Below are positions 1 through 8,327 of a stretch of 36,361 nucleotides of DNA, one piece after another. The notes beneath the pieces were generated by a model. The model searched no databases. It had not been told where the DNA came from and was given only the letters and a program-made list of their open reading frames with translations. Numbering within the stretch: position 1 is the stretch's first letter; each line of letters begins with the position of its first letter. Position numbers and translations under genes: made by a program. The stretch is from Legionellaceae bacterium (GTDB lineage: Bacteria; Pseudomonadota; Gammaproteobacteria; Legionellales; Legionellaceae): NCBI GenBank assembly GCA_029213075.1, contig JARGPO010000094.1:1-36361 (forward strand), read 5' to 3'.

Positions 1-382
1 TGGGTAGAAGAGCTTTGGAAAAACAAATTTTTATAACAGTTAAACAGTTTGAAATATTATTAATTATGCTTTATCAATGCACCATTCAAGCCCAAAAAGA
101 AACCAACAAATATGATTGATTTTTGTGAGGATCCCTCAGGGATAAACCGTGTGGAGTAGTATAAATTTAAAGTTTTAGTTTATCTTCCATCACCCACCTA
201 TGGCCATAGTAAATTTCAAACTTAGGCACTACTAACGCCTACGCCACACGGTTTATCCGGGTGGTCTATAAAAACACATTACTAGGCAAACCAAATAGTT
301 GATGTTATCAAATTAATTCCGTGTAGATTTATCAGTTAGTGAGGAGTAATTTATATTTACCACAAGTAGTATTTGATGGTAT
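1..382. other. Non-coding or decayed stretch at window start
   Basis: I see no intact gene here. The stretch holds the 140-258 inverted repeat and a short hairpin, TGAGG-ATC-CCTCA, at about 126-138. On the minus strand, about 167-235, a short run of codons ends in TAA and reads ALVVPKFEIYYGHRWVM then EDKLKL. It has a protein-like composition but no start or context, so it may be a coding scrap carried by the repeat. This is a relic-rich intergenic region. Confidence 0.4.
140..258. repeat. 15-bp inverted repeat pair enclosing 89 bp (MITE-like)
   Basis: GGATAAACCGTGTGG at 140-154 is repeated as its exact reverse complement, CCACACGGTTTATCC, at 244-258, giving a 119-bp unit with perfect 15-bp ends. 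I see no obvious target-site duplication. The left end lies in CCTCAGGGATAAACCG, and a shorter look-alike, CCTCAGGGTAACCG, occurs at about 598-611. It could be a small non-autonomous element or an eroded mobile end. A genome-wide search for the 15-mer would decide. Confidence 0.5.
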
Positions 383-582
383 TTAAAAATAAAAACCAAC
401 AGACAAAAACTTTGAACCCTGAGATTCAGGTGGGCTGTGGATGTGATAGTTCAGGCTTCCCACATTGAAGTAGTTTAGCTCAACACCACCAACAAAATAC
501 ATCCCTTATATAAGCTTATCGGTTCAAAAATTATTGACTGCTGGTTAGATTTAATTATAACACGTAAATAAATAAATACATG
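383..582 (-). pseudogene. Relic of an outer-membrane beta-barrel-like protein C-terminus
   Basis: On the minus strand the frame from 502 to the TAA at 383-385 reads MYFVGGVELNYFNVGSLN, then YHIHSPPESQGSKF, LSVGFYF and stop. Alternating aromatic and hydrophobic residues and a terminal Phe are typical of the last strands of outer-membrane beta-barrels. Upstream, about 582-505 in another frame, is IIKSNQQSIIFEPISLYKG, which would join smoothly after one frameshift. There is no complete gene, so I read this as the decayed 3' end of a barrel protein. The family is not identified and chance coding potential remains possible. Confidence 0.35.
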
Positions 583-654
583 TTATTTCGTAATTTCCTC
601 AGGGTAACCGCATGAGTTCTCAAAAAAAATATTTAATTCCTTTTGAGAGCAAAG

Positions 655-1674
655 CTATTTGTTAAGTAATGAAGGATCAGGCACACCTTTAGTCTCCCCT
701 TCTGTAGGAGTCGAATTTTCATCAGCGCTTTTATCTGATGATGAACAATCAGATTTATTAAGTACGCCAGAAGTAGATGGTGTAAATACCCCCACTGAAG
801 TTACTGACGTTGGAGTTTTCCGCTTATTTTTAGATGTACCTGGAACACTACTTGGGCTACTCATAGGGGTTGTACTAGTTGAGGTCATTCTTGAGAAGGT
901 AGCTGTTGGGGTTCCTTTTGGGGTAACCATTTTAGTGCTTGGAGTCGTGCTTGGGGTGCTACTTGCAGTACTACTTGGGGCAAGCATTGAGTGAATACTT
1001 AAAGTGCTTGGATTTATATTTACTCTAAAACCACGATATTTACTTAGCCAATTAGCAGTTAAGTCTGGGCGCCATGCTCTAATGCTAGTTAAGGTAAGAG
1101 GTTTTTTGGGACATCTCACATCTTCTGCAGCTACCCAGTCGTAATCTGTGTATCTGTGTCCAGAATATATATCAGCCATTGCATTCAAATCAAATAAAGA
1201 TCCTACTCTAATAGCTTCATTTAGATCGTCAACCAATTCATCTGCATTAGAAGGATGATTAGTAATAATACGTTGAATAAGGTGCTTACAAAGCTCTATT
1301 TTATAATAAGCTGTATCATGATGCTTTTGATCATGTTTAGGACTAATTTGATCATTTAGTGTACGCCACTTGGAAGATTTCATCTCATTTAGAAGAGAAC
1401 CATATTGCTCACTATAAGTAGTGTAGTTAAGAAAATCACCTTCTGTATATAGAGTCCCACCAGGAGATTTCGTTATAGGATGACTATCACCATGAACTCC
1501 TCCGGTTAATGAAACAGTATTGTTTTTTTCAGGAGTAAAACCAGTATTGGCAGTTGGATTAGAATAAGAAAAACTAACGTAAGTATCACCTTTTCTTATC
1601 CTTTTATATGGTGAAGTATAACTAGGTATTTGAGGTGGAGTGGGAGTTGTTGGCGCAGATTTACTATATGTCAT
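655..1674 (-). CDS. Hypothetical protein with Ser/Thr/Pro-rich C-terminal tail
   Basis: I do not recognise this gene. A longer reading begins with TTG at 1737, but that TTGACT looks like a -35 box, so I prefer the ATG at 1674 (about 339 residues). The N-terminal two thirds look globular, with a helical stretch (YYKIELCKHLIQRII) and the segment AIRVGSLFDLNAMADIYSGH. From roughly residue 230 the protein becomes a low-complexity tail rich in Ser, Thr and Pro. There is no signal peptide or membrane segment. Codons are AT-rich like the neighbours. A relic just upstream (1813-1998) resembles the AIRVG segment, suggesting a small decayed family. The orphan status and disordered tail would fit a secreted host-interaction protein, but this is inference only. 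It probably stands alone under its own promoter. Confidence 0.6.
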   Translation of the reverse strand: MTYSKSAPTTPTPPQIPSYTSPYKRIRKGDTYVSFSYSNPTANTGFTPEKNNTVSLTGGVHGDSHPITKSPGGTLYTEGDFLNYTTYSEQYGSLLNEMKSSKWRTLNDQISPKHDQKHHDTAYYKIELCKHLIQRIITNHPSNADELVDDLNEAIRVGSLFDLNAMADIYSGHRYTDYDWVAAEDVRCPKKPLTLTSIRAWRPDLTANWLSKYRGFRVNINPSTLSIHSMLAPSSTASSTPSTTPSTKMVTPKGTPTATFSRMTSTSTTPMSSPSSVPGTSKNKRKTPTSVTSVGVFTPSTSGVLNKSDCSSSDKSADENSTPTEGETKGVPDPSLLNK

Positions 1675-1708
1675 AATAATGGACTCTACATTGCTATCAA
1701 AAAAGCTT

Positions 1709-1737
1709 ATTGTCCTATATTTGGTTTTTAGAGTCAA
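1709..1737 (-). promoter_or_regulatory. Candidate sigma70 promoter for the Ser/Thr-rich gene
   Basis: On the minus strand TTGACT (1737-1732) is followed after 17 bases by GACAAT (1714-1709, four of six matches to TATAAT). Transcription would start near 1702, upstream of the ATG at 1674, which argues against using the TTG at 1737 as the start codon. Confidence 0.4.
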
Positions 1738-1812
1738 ATTAAAATCACTGGTGCTGAGTGATTAATATCTAGCTTGTAAAATTTAGACTGCTTCAGACAC
1801 TAATTCATTGAC

Positions 1813-1998
1813 TTAATTTTTATCATTATAATCTCTATAACCGCTTACTGATTTACCTAACCAAAGGTCCATATAGTCAATATTACCTCGCCGTATTGCA
1901 GTTTTTATAATTTGCCCAGTTAGGATATTTTGAATGGGTTAATCTTTGATAAGAAAGCTAAAATGTCTCTCAACTCTTCTTTCTTATTATGTAATGAT
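1813..1998 (-). pseudogene. Frameshifted relic resembling part of the neighbouring hypothetical gene
   Basis: On the minus strand one frame (about 1998 to 1930) reads NKKEELRDILAFLSKINPF. A second frame continues with NILTGQIIKTAIRRGNID, YMDLWLGKSVSGYRDYN and stops at TAA 1813-1815. Read through a frameshift this is a plausible short helical protein. Its AIRRGNIDYMDLWLG-SVSGYRDYN part resembles AIRVGSLFDLNAMADIYSGHRYTDYD in the protein at 655-1674. I infer a decayed paralogue. No start codon or ribosome site is convincing. The rest of 1738-2149 shows nothing else I can support. Confidence 0.35.
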
Positions 1999-2149
1999 AA
2001 TAATATTTAAAACCTGGTGTTGTGGTTTTTACGTTAATAAATATAAGTAGTTAAATAACCAAAAAAAGATGAAGAGTGAGAAGGTTCAAAAAGATTAGTA
2101 CGGCTTAGCTTATTGAACCTTCGCCACAAGAAAAAATGTGAATTTAAAA

Positions 2150-2305
2150 TTACATTTCAAATTCCAATTCTTCTCTTAATCTCTTTTCTTCATATAAATC
2201 CTCAATACGCCGACGTACTTCTAGTTTTTTGTTACTAGCACTAGAACTGCCATCATTTTGCGCTGATTTAGACTTGGAAGCTTTTTTATTTTTTTTAGCA
2301 ATCAT
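2150..2305 (-). CDS. PA3496-family small protein
   Basis: A 51-residue gene, below common length cut-offs. ATG at 2305 is preceded by a clear Shine-Dalgarno sequence (CAGGAGAACAGCA). The N-terminal half is Lys/Ser/Ala-rich and disordered. The C-terminal half carries LEVRRRIEDLYEEKRLREE followed by LEFEM. This RRRIED-x-EE-RLR core is the hallmark of the PA3496 family, small gammaproteobacterial proteins described as putative envelope-integrity factors; the precise function is not settled. It lies 74 bp downstream of gspJ on the same strand and could be co-transcribed with the secretion genes. The family call is from memory of the motif. Confidence 0.75.
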   Translation of the reverse strand: MIAKKNKKASKSKSAQNDGSSSASNKKLEVRRRIEDLYEEKRLREELEFEM

Positions 2306-2379
2306 TGCTGTTCTCCTGAAAATCCAATTTCTAGGTTCGACAATTTATTGTATCAGAGGAGGTGCATTAGTACAAATGC

Positions 2380-2976
2380 CTAGATTATAAATGCAAGTTT
2401 AACTTTTCCTAATTTATTAACGTTTAGGGTTAGTTGAATGGCTTTTGGTAGGGGGGTAGTTATTGTTTTTCCTCTTCTTCTAGTTGAGTACTGGTGCCAA
2501 CTAGGTACAATATTTTGATGGAGGCCAACGTAGGCGAACGAGCAATATTTTAGATTATTTAACATAATTGTATCATGATAATTATCTCGGTCTGGGGAAT
2601 CCAAATTACTCCAAATTCTGCGAATCAAGCTATTTCTTTTACATAAATATGCAACTCTTGTTAACGTGCTTTTGTTTTCACTAGCCATTGGATTAACCGT
2701 GCCACCCCGAGTAAATTCAAGGTAGTCCTCTTGGCCGATGAAAGATGGAAATAAATGCATTTGATTTCCTCTAACAGGTCGTTCAACAATTTGTTTCGCA
2801 TCACGGTCAAGTAGGGCTATTGCAAGTTGCAGTTCGTTTATTAGATCAGCTTGGGAATGACTGCGCTCTTTTATTTGAAAAGATTGATATAATATTGATG
2901 AGGTTATAGATGCTATTATTGCAAAGACAGCAATTGCTATGACAATTTCAATTAATGTAAATCCTTTATTCTTCAT
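2380..2976 (-). CDS. gspJ: Type II secretion minor pseudopilin GspJ
   Basis: This 198-residue protein starts MKNKGFTLIEIVIAIAVF: a short positive leader, the prepilin peptidase site G^FTLIE with Glu at +5, and one hydrophobic helix. GspJ is part of the GspI-J-K complex at the tip of the type II secretion pseudopilus in the inner membrane. Identity as J rather than another minor pseudopilin rests on size, operon order and the larger C-terminal globular domain. Its start overlaps the gspI stop by 11 bp, indicating translational coupling. The next expected gene, gspK, is absent; a PA3496-family gene follows instead. Confidence 0.85.
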   Translation of the reverse strand: MKNKGFTLIEIVIAIAVFAIIASITSSILYQSFQIKERSHSQADLINELQLAIALLDRDAKQIVERPVRGNQMHLFPSFIGQEDYLEFTRGGTVNPMASENKSTLTRVAYLCKRNSLIRRIWSNLDSPDRDNYHDTIMLNNLKYCSFAYVGLHQNIVPSWHQYSTRRRGKTITTPLPKAIQLTLNVNKLGKVKLAFII

Positions 2977-3331
2977 GATAAAAGGCTACCAATGGATCTG
3001 TAAAAGGTCCAGTCTGATTTGAACTAGCTTGAACAGTAATTTTTTGTAAATATTTTATCTTTGTTGGTGATGAGTTTACTCTGTAATACCAGGTACTTCC
3101 AAAAGCTTTCATGGTTTCAGTGGTGGATTGGCCAGATCTAATATGCAGTGATCCTAACTGAACTTTGGTAATGGCCTGCATTTCTACCCAGTGTTTAATT
3201 GATTTCTCTTTTATACGGTTTGTTGTGCTAAGAATTTGAGATGTTGTTTTTAATAGTGCTGTTAGAGAAATGGCCAAAATAACTAATGCTAATAAAACTT
3301 CTATTAATGTGAAACCGGAAGATTTTTTCAT
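2966..3331 (-). CDS. gspI: Type II secretion minor pseudopilin GspI
   Basis: This 121-residue protein begins MKKSSGFTLIEVLLALVILA, with a type IV prepilin-like leader cleaved before Phe and Glu at +5, then a single membrane helix. The size fits GspI (about 120-130 residues), the core of the pseudopilus-tip trimer with GspJ and GspK. The gene overlaps gspH by four bases (ATGA) and gspJ by 11 bases, so it sits in a tightly coupled operon. The C-terminal part includes WYYRVNSS, reminiscent of the short beta domain of this family. Assigned from order and length as well as motif. Confidence 0.88.
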   Translation of the reverse strand: MKKSSGFTLIEVLLALVILAISLTALLKTTSQILSTTNRIKEKSIKHWVEMQAITKVQLGSLHIRSGQSTTETMKAFGSTWYYRVNSSPTKIKYLQKITVQASSNQTGPFTDPLVAFYHEE

Positions 3332-3834
3332 GGTGTATTAACTATAACTGACCCATTGGATTTAGCAATGACTGTTGCAACAATTATATCTTTGTTTTTA
3401 GCAAAATTTAAGGTAAATGGTGTAATTTCTCCAGAAGGATTTATTACTATCATGTTTTTGTTGACCTTTTTGTTATTTGCCGTAAAAAATATTGTAGACT
3501 CTTTTGGGAACTGTTGATTAGTAAAAATTCTTTGTGCAATAGGACGCCATTTACTAGAACTTTCAAACCTCAAAACATCATAACGGTTTTTGTTGATACG
3601 AATTGCCAAGGTATTTGATTCTAGAATAGCCTCTTTTTTTACCATGCCAACATAGTTTACAAAGTGTTGAGCGCTATTAATTATTTTGCGACGCTCACCA
3701 AAATCTCCAAAAGAGAGCATCGCAAAAGAAATAATAATGCCAATAATCAAAACAACAACTAATATTTCAATTAGAGTGAAACCAGATGATTTGTATAAAT
3801 TACCTCTGGTATAAATTCTACTATTAGCCGGCAT
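3328..3834 (-). CDS. gspH: Type II secretion minor pseudopilin GspH
   Basis: This 168-residue protein has a 17-residue leader ending KSSG followed by FTLIEILVVVLIIGIII, the prepilin cleavage and helix motif. GspH is a minor pseudopilin thought to link the tip complex to the GspG shaft. The size and position between gspG and gspI support H. The start ATG overlaps the end of gspG by 11 bp. The leader is longer than in its siblings (MPANSRIYTRGNLYKSSG), but no better internal start exists before the cleavage site. Confidence 0.85.
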   Translation of the reverse strand: MPANSRIYTRGNLYKSSGFTLIEILVVVLIIGIIISFAMLSFGDFGERRKIINSAQHFVNYVGMVKKEAILESNTLAIRINKNRYDVLRFESSSKWRPIAQRIFTNQQFPKESTIFFTANNKKVNKNMIVINPSGEITPFTLNFAKNKDIIVATVIAKSNGSVIVNTP

Positions 3835-4246
3835 TCCAGTTGCCTATTTCAGCACTTAAACCTTCACCTCCAGGCTTACCGCTTGCACCATATGTAAAAA
3901 CATCGATATCACCATGTTGGCCTGGGTTTAAATACAGATAATCTCTGCCCCATGGATCTTTTGGTAATGATTTTAAATATAATCTCCAGTTGTTAGGGGC
4001 AGGGCTGCTAGATGGCTTTTCGACCAGAGCCATAAGAGTTTGATCTGTACTTGGATAAAAGCCGTTATCTAATTTATATAATTCAAGTGCATTTTGGATG
4101 GCTAATACATCTTGCCTTGCTTTAACAATTCGAGCTTCATCAGGTCTATCAATGATTTTTGGTACAACCAAAGCTGCAAGAATACCTAAAATTACAACAA
4201 CAACCATAATTTCAATTAAAGAAAATCCCTGTTGTTTATTTCGCAT
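3824..4246 (-). CDS. gspG: Type II secretion major pseudopilin GspG
   Basis: This 140-residue protein starts MRNKQQGFSLIEIMVVVVIL, a classic prepilin leader with G^F cleavage and Glu +5. The mature part contains the conserved GspG signature of the first long helix (residues about 8-60, including ALELYKLDNGFYPSTDQ), the DPWG-DYLY motif and a C-terminal YGASGKPGGEG, corresponding to the calcium-binding loop region of major pseudopilins. GspG polymerises into the pseudopilus that pushes folded exoproteins through the outer-membrane secretin. It lies 67 bp downstream of gspF and is coupled to gspH. Confidence 0.95.
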   Translation of the reverse strand: MRNKQQGFSLIEIMVVVVILGILAALVVPKIIDRPDEARIVKARQDVLAIQNALELYKLDNGFYPSTDQTLMALVEKPSSSPAPNNWRLYLKSLPKDPWGRDYLYLNPGQHGDIDVFTYGASGKPGGEGLSAEIGNWNAG

Positions 4247-4313
4247 ATCTTTTCCCTCTTATGTCGATTTTATTTTTCATTACTTTACCATGCTTATGCA
4301 TTTTAATCTTGGT

Positions 4314-5513
4314 TTAACTTACAAGTTGTTCCATTGAAAAAATAGGTAGTAAAGTTGATAAAACAATAAATAAAACAACAGCTCCCATAAATAGGATGAT
4401 TAAAGGCTCTAGAAGAGTCAGTGCCGTGTCGATTATGCGCTTTACTTCATTATCTAGATGAAGGGCGGCTCGTTCCATCATAATGGATAATTGACCACTT
4501 TTTTCACCGCTCGCAATTAAGTGGGCGGCCATTGGTCTTAAATAGGTTGTTTTTCTCAATGCTACGTTAATATTTGTACCTTCTTTTACAGCAATTGTTG
4601 CCGTATTAAATTCCTTTTGCATTACATCATTATTTATTAGGCTCGCTGAAACACGCATAGTCTCTAAAACACTTACACCAGCGGCAAATAATATTCCAAA
4701 AGTATGAATATACCTCGCAACATTTACTGACTGAATTAAAAATGAAACAATTGGAAGTTTTAGCAATAGTTTGTGCCAACCAATTCTAAATGCCGGTACC
4801 TTTAAACATTTGTAGAAAATTGCGGTTCCTAGAGTTAAAAGCAATAGAAAATACAAGCCATAATCCTTAATAAAAGAACTTATATGAATTAATATAATTG
4901 TCATTGTAGGTAATACTTGACCACTACTTGCAAACACCTCAATGATTTTAGGTACGACAAAGGCCAATAAAAAACTGATAATGCTTATAGAGACTACAAC
5001 CATAAGAATTGGATAAATTAATGCTTGTTGAACTTTTTGCTTAATTTGTTGCTGACTCTCTGTATAGTCAGCAAGCTTTTCTAAAACTAAATCTAGATGA
5101 CCAGTTTGCTCACCGGCAGCAAGGGTTGCTCGATATAATTCGGGAAATGCGTGCGGATACTCAGCCATTGCTTGAGCCAATCCATAACCCTCCATTACCT
5201 TTGCTCTAACAGCAATCATAAGTCTTTTTGATGTTTCATGCTCACATTGGTCGGCAACGCCACTAAGAGACTGATCAATAGGGATGCCAGCAGCAAGTAA
5301 CGTCGCTAATTGCCTAGTTAATAATGCTAGATCTTGAGACTTTAATTTGTCCTTGTTTTTGGTCTTAGCTACTTTCTTTATAGCCTGAACGTCAGTTGGA
5401 AGTAAGTCTTTTTCTCTTAGTAGTTGCCTTGCATGTCGCTCTGAATCAGCCTCTATTACTCCTCTAGCTGAGTTACCATTTTTCTTCAGTGCGGTGTACT
5501 GATAAGCGCTCAT
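4314..5513 (-). CDS. gspF: Type II secretion inner-membrane platform protein GspF
   Basis: This 399-residue protein matches the usual GspF length (about 400). It begins MSAYQYTALKKNGNSARGVIE, typical of the family. Two T2SSF domains are visible, the first around residues 65-190 (LALLTRQLATLLAAGIPI) and the second around 270-390 (ARYIHTFGILFAAGVSV and ASGEKSGQL). Hydrophobic membrane segments lie near 170-192, 218-236 and 372-394. GspF anchors the GspE ATPase and assembles the pseudopilus. It is the first gene of a minus-strand F-G-H-I-J block. It is divergent from glnA across about 103 bp, which probably holds promoters for both. GspE is not adjacent in this window. Confidence 0.93.
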   Translation of the reverse strand: MSAYQYTALKKNGNSARGVIEADSERHARQLLREKDLLPTDVQAIKKVAKTKNKDKLKSQDLALLTRQLATLLAAGIPIDQSLSGVADQCEHETSKRLMIAVRAKVMEGYGLAQAMAEYPHAFPELYRATLAAGEQTGHLDLVLEKLADYTESQQQIKQKVQQALIYPILMVVVSISIISFLLAFVVPKIIEVFASSGQVLPTMTIILIHISSFIKDYGLYFLLLLTLGTAIFYKCLKVPAFRIGWHKLLLKLPIVSFLIQSVNVARYIHTFGILFAAGVSVLETMRVSASLINNDVMQKEFNTATIAVKEGTNINVALRKTTYLRPMAAHLIASGEKSGQLSIMMERAALHLDNEVKRIIDTALTLLEPLIILFMGAVVLFIVLSTLLPIFSMEQLVS

Positions 5514-5616
5514 TAAAATTAACCTAAAAATATAGTCTATAATAAAGTTTATTCTATTGGGAAAAAATAGTCACTTGCTGTAGACTTAGCAGATCAAAAA
5601 AAAATTGGAGTAGGAA

Positions 5617-7026
5617 ATGAATAAAAATGATTTTGACAACCTTATCAAAAAACATGACGCCAAATTTGTAGATTTACGGTTTACAGATGTGCGCGGCAAA
5701 GAACACCATATTACAGTTTCACCTAAGTGTCTGGATGAAAGTTTTATTCACGACGGAAAAATGATAGATGGTTCTTCATTTAAAGGTTGGCAAGAAATAA
5801 ACCACGCTGATCTAGCTCTTACTCCTGATTTAAGCACAGCTACTCTAGACCCATTTTATCAAGATAATACAATTATAGTCCGTTGTGATGTTCATAATCC
5901 AACTATTAAAACTCATTATGATAAAGACCCAAGAACTCTAGCTAGTAGAGCAGAAGAATATTTAAGATCTACAGGAATTGCTGATGATGCACTATTTGGT
6001 CCAGAACCTGAGTTTTTTATATTTGATGATGTGCGTTGGGATAATCATATTTCTAATACATTCTATGAAATTAACTCAGAAGAAGGTTACTGGAATTCTG
6101 GAGCGAAGATTGATGGTGGTAATACTGGCCATAGACCAGCCAAAAAAGGTGGATACTTTCCTGCCCCACCAATTGACTCCTCTCAAGATATCCGCTCTGC
6201 AATATGCGAAATTTTAGAAGAAATGGGTATTATTGTTGAAGCTCATCATCATGAAGTCGCAACAGCCAATCAGTGTGAAGTTGTAACAAGATTTAATACT
6301 CTTGCTAAAAAAGCTGATGAAATGCAAATGATTAAATATGTTGTGCGCAATGTTGCTCATGGTTATGGTAAAACCGCTACTTTTATGCCAAAACCATTAG
6401 TTGGTGATAATGGTAGTGGAATGCATTGTCATCAATCTTTAGTTAAAGATAATGTTAATTTATTTCATGGCGATAAGTACGCAAAACTATCACAGACAGC
6501 CTTGTATTATATTGGTGGAATTATTAAGCACGCACGTGCACTAAATGCTTTGACCAATCCAACTATTAATAGTTATAAGCGTTTAATTCCAGGCTATGAA
6601 GCGCCAATTTTATTAGCATATTCTGAGTGTAATCGTTCAGCATCAATTAGAATTCCATATACTTCACAAGATAGATCTAGAAGAATCGAAGTCAGGTTCC
6701 CAGATCCACTAGCTAATCCATATTTTGCTTTTGCAGGATTAATGATGGCTGGTCTTGATGGGATTAAAAATAAAATTGATCCGGGTCCAGGAACAGATAA
6801 AAATCTTTATAATATTCCGAAAAAAGACTTTGATAAAATCCCTAAAATTGCTTCAACATTAGATGAAGCGACAGATAATTTGGAAAAAGATCATGAGTTT
6901 TTGATGGCCGGTGATGTTTTTAGTAAACAACTAATCGAAACCTGTATTGATTTACGAAGAGAAGAAATAGAAAAGATGAAAACATTAGTGCATCCATATG
7001 AATTTGAAATGTATTACAGTGATTAA
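5617..7026 (+). CDS. glnA: Glutamine synthetase, type I
   Basis: This 469-residue protein matches the dodecameric bacterial GSI length. It condenses glutamate, ammonia and ATP to glutamine in the cytoplasm. Motifs in order: the N-terminal DGSSFKGW loop ([15 protein letters not shown] upstream), [10 protein letters not shown], the HHHEVA region, [10 protein letters not shown] (ATP and glutamate site), [25 protein letters not shown] and the [10 protein letters not shown] segment. DKNLYNIP near residue 398 is the adenylylation-site signature (Tyr), indicating GSI-beta control by GlnE. The start is set by GGAGTAGGAA just before the ATG. No glnL/glnG follows; the convergent exonuclease begins only 7 bp past the stop. 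Confidence 0.97.
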   Translation: MNKNDFDNLIKKHDAKFVDLRFTDVRGKEHHITVSPKCLDESFIHDGKMIDGSSFKGWQEINHADLALTPDLSTATLDPFYQDNTIIVRCDVHNPTIKTHYDKDPRTLASRAEEYLRSTGIADDALFGPEPEFFIFDDVRWDNHISNTFYEINSEEGYWNSGAKIDGGNTGHRPAKKGGYFPAPPIDSSQDIRSAICEILEEMGIIVEAHHHEVATANQCEVVTRFNTLAKKADEMQMIKYVVRNVAHGYGKTATFMPKPLVGDNGSGMHCHQSLVKDNVNLFHGDKYAKLSQTALYYIGGIIKHARALNALTNPTINSYKRLIPGYEAPILLAYSECNRSASIRIPYTSQDRSRRIEVRFPDPLANPYFAFAGLMMAGLDGIKNKIDPGPGTDKNLYNIPKKDFDKIPKIASTLDEATDNLEKDHEFLMAGDVFSKQLIETCIDLRREEIEKMKTLVHPYEFEMYYSD

Positions 7027-7033
7027 CATCTTC

Positions 7034-7804
7034 TCACTTGATTGCAGAGGCAAATTCAGATAGATGCGGCTTGTCAGTTTCTGAATGCAAATATTCTTTG
7101 AGACGACTAATTTCTATGGCATATTCATTTTCGGTGATTATGCCTCGAATTAGTTCAAATTTTAAGTAAACACCGTATGTGTTTAAAACATCAGTTTCAC
7201 AATAGTTTCTGATTCCGGTTAAATTTCCATTCAAATATTCATCCCAAACCTTGTCACCACTCATACCCATTTTTCCAGGAAATCCGAGCATAGATGCAAT
7301 ATCATCAAGAGGTGCAACAGCTCTATTTTGATAACCGGCAATCACGTCCATTATATCTAGATGGCGATAATGGAAGCGGTTTAGATAATTATTCCAACGA
7401 AAAGATTGTTGTTGTTCACCGTATTCCCAGTAGCTTGGAGCAGAAATACCATGTTTAAGCGAACGGTAGTGTAATACGGGGAGATCAAATCCACTACCAT
7501 TCCAACTAACAAGTGTAGGAGTGTGCTTATCAATCCCCATAAAGAAACGCGAGATTAGCTCAGACTCCGTTGATTGAGAATCCCCAAGTGACCAAACTTT
7601 TAATTGAGATTTATTTGCAATTACAAGAGAGATTGCCACCACTTTTTGTAAGTAATGTGGTAGGAATGTGTTACCAACCTTTTCCATTCTTAAGGCAAAT
7701 AATGATTTAGCTACATCCTCATCAGATAGATGATGTAAATTATATAAGATCTTACCACTTTCAACGTCTGGTACGGTTTCAATATCAAAGACTAGCACGG
7801 TCAT
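7034..7804 (-). CDS. Predicted 3'-5' exonuclease, PolB-like DEDD family
   Basis: This 256-residue stand-alone exonuclease domain resembles the proofreading domain of family B DNA polymerases (DNA_pol_B_exo2 type). The metal-binding DEDDy motifs are present: Exo I FDIET (Asp7, Glu9), Exo II SWNGSGFDLPVL and Exo III YCETDVLNTYGVYL. It probably removes 3' nucleotides from DNA during repair, but the biological role of this family is poorly known. The protein has no polymerase domain and no signal peptide. It is convergent with glnA, with almost no spacer. The gene upstream on the same strand is an unrelated Cys-rich secreted protein. Confidence 0.85.
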   Translation of the reverse strand: MTVLVFDIETVPDVESGKILYNLHHLSDEDVAKSLFALRMEKVGNTFLPHYLQKVVAISLVIANKSQLKVWSLGDSQSTESELISRFFMGIDKHTPTLVSWNGSGFDLPVLHYRSLKHGISAPSYWEYGEQQQSFRWNNYLNRFHYRHLDIMDVIAGYQNRAVAPLDDIASMLGFPGKMGMSGDKVWDEYLNGNLTGIRNYCETDVLNTYGVYLKFELIRGIITENEYAIEISRLKEYLHSETDKPHLSEFASAIK

Positions 7805-7865
7805 AGTTTAATCCATTTAAATATAGTTGTTTTACGATATTTTAGAATGGAAGCGTACCATTATG

Positions 7866-8213
7866 CTAGTACTGATTGTTATAATTATAATTTACACTAC
7901 ACATTTCTGATGCGGAACCATTTCGGCATTTGACTATGCCTTCTTTACTTACTTTCAATACACCACCTTGCCATAAACAACAACCAGCAACTTTTTGTAG
8001 ATCCATGACAGCATGAATTGTACAATAACATGATGAATACCGACCATTATTACAAACATATCGACCTGATGATGAGTCACAATATCTAATCCCATCCATT
8101 TTTCCACAGCAGGTATCACAAGTGTTAGTACAAACGTCTTCAGAATAAGCTATGTTTATTGATCCTAACACTAACATGCTACTGATAATCACAGATTTAT
8201 ATAAAGTATTCAT
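7866..8213 (-). CDS. Secreted cysteine-rich small protein, unknown function
   Basis: I do not recognise a named family. The ATG at 8213 gives MNTLYKSVIISSMLVLGS followed by INIAYS-ED, a good Sec signal peptide (Lys at 6, hydrophobic core, AYS cleavage). Another ATG four codons upstream (8225) is possible; neither has a strong ribosome site. The mature protein, about 90 residues, carries 12 cysteines, including two CC pairs (DTCCGK and AGCCLW), consistent with six disulphides in an oxidising compartment. The C-terminus is Asn/Tyr-rich. It would be periplasmic or exported. A type II secretion substrate is conceivable since gsp genes are nearby, but that is speculation. Confidence 0.65.
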   Translation of the reverse strand: MNTLYKSVIISSMLVLGSINIAYSEDVCTNTCDTCCGKMDGIRYCDSSSGRYVCNNGRYSSCYCTIHAVMDLQKVAGCCLWQGGVLKVSKEGIVKCRNGSASEMCSVNYNYNNQY

Positions 8214-8327
8214 CTTATAGCCCATGTTTTGTTATTATTAATCAAAGCATAGTCTACTTTATTGGAAAGTGCCTACTAAACATGCGCTAAGTTTTAAAAA
8301 TATAAATATGTGAGATTACTCTGGATA

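Noticed and set aside
659-994. Plus-strand open frame of 111 codons
   Set aside because: It is antisense to the Ser/Thr-rich low-complexity tail of the minus-strand gene, which keeps both strands open.
5514-5616. Sigma54 (-24/-12) promoter for glnA
   Set aside because: TTGCT is present near 5575, but the matching GG at the required spacing is missing.
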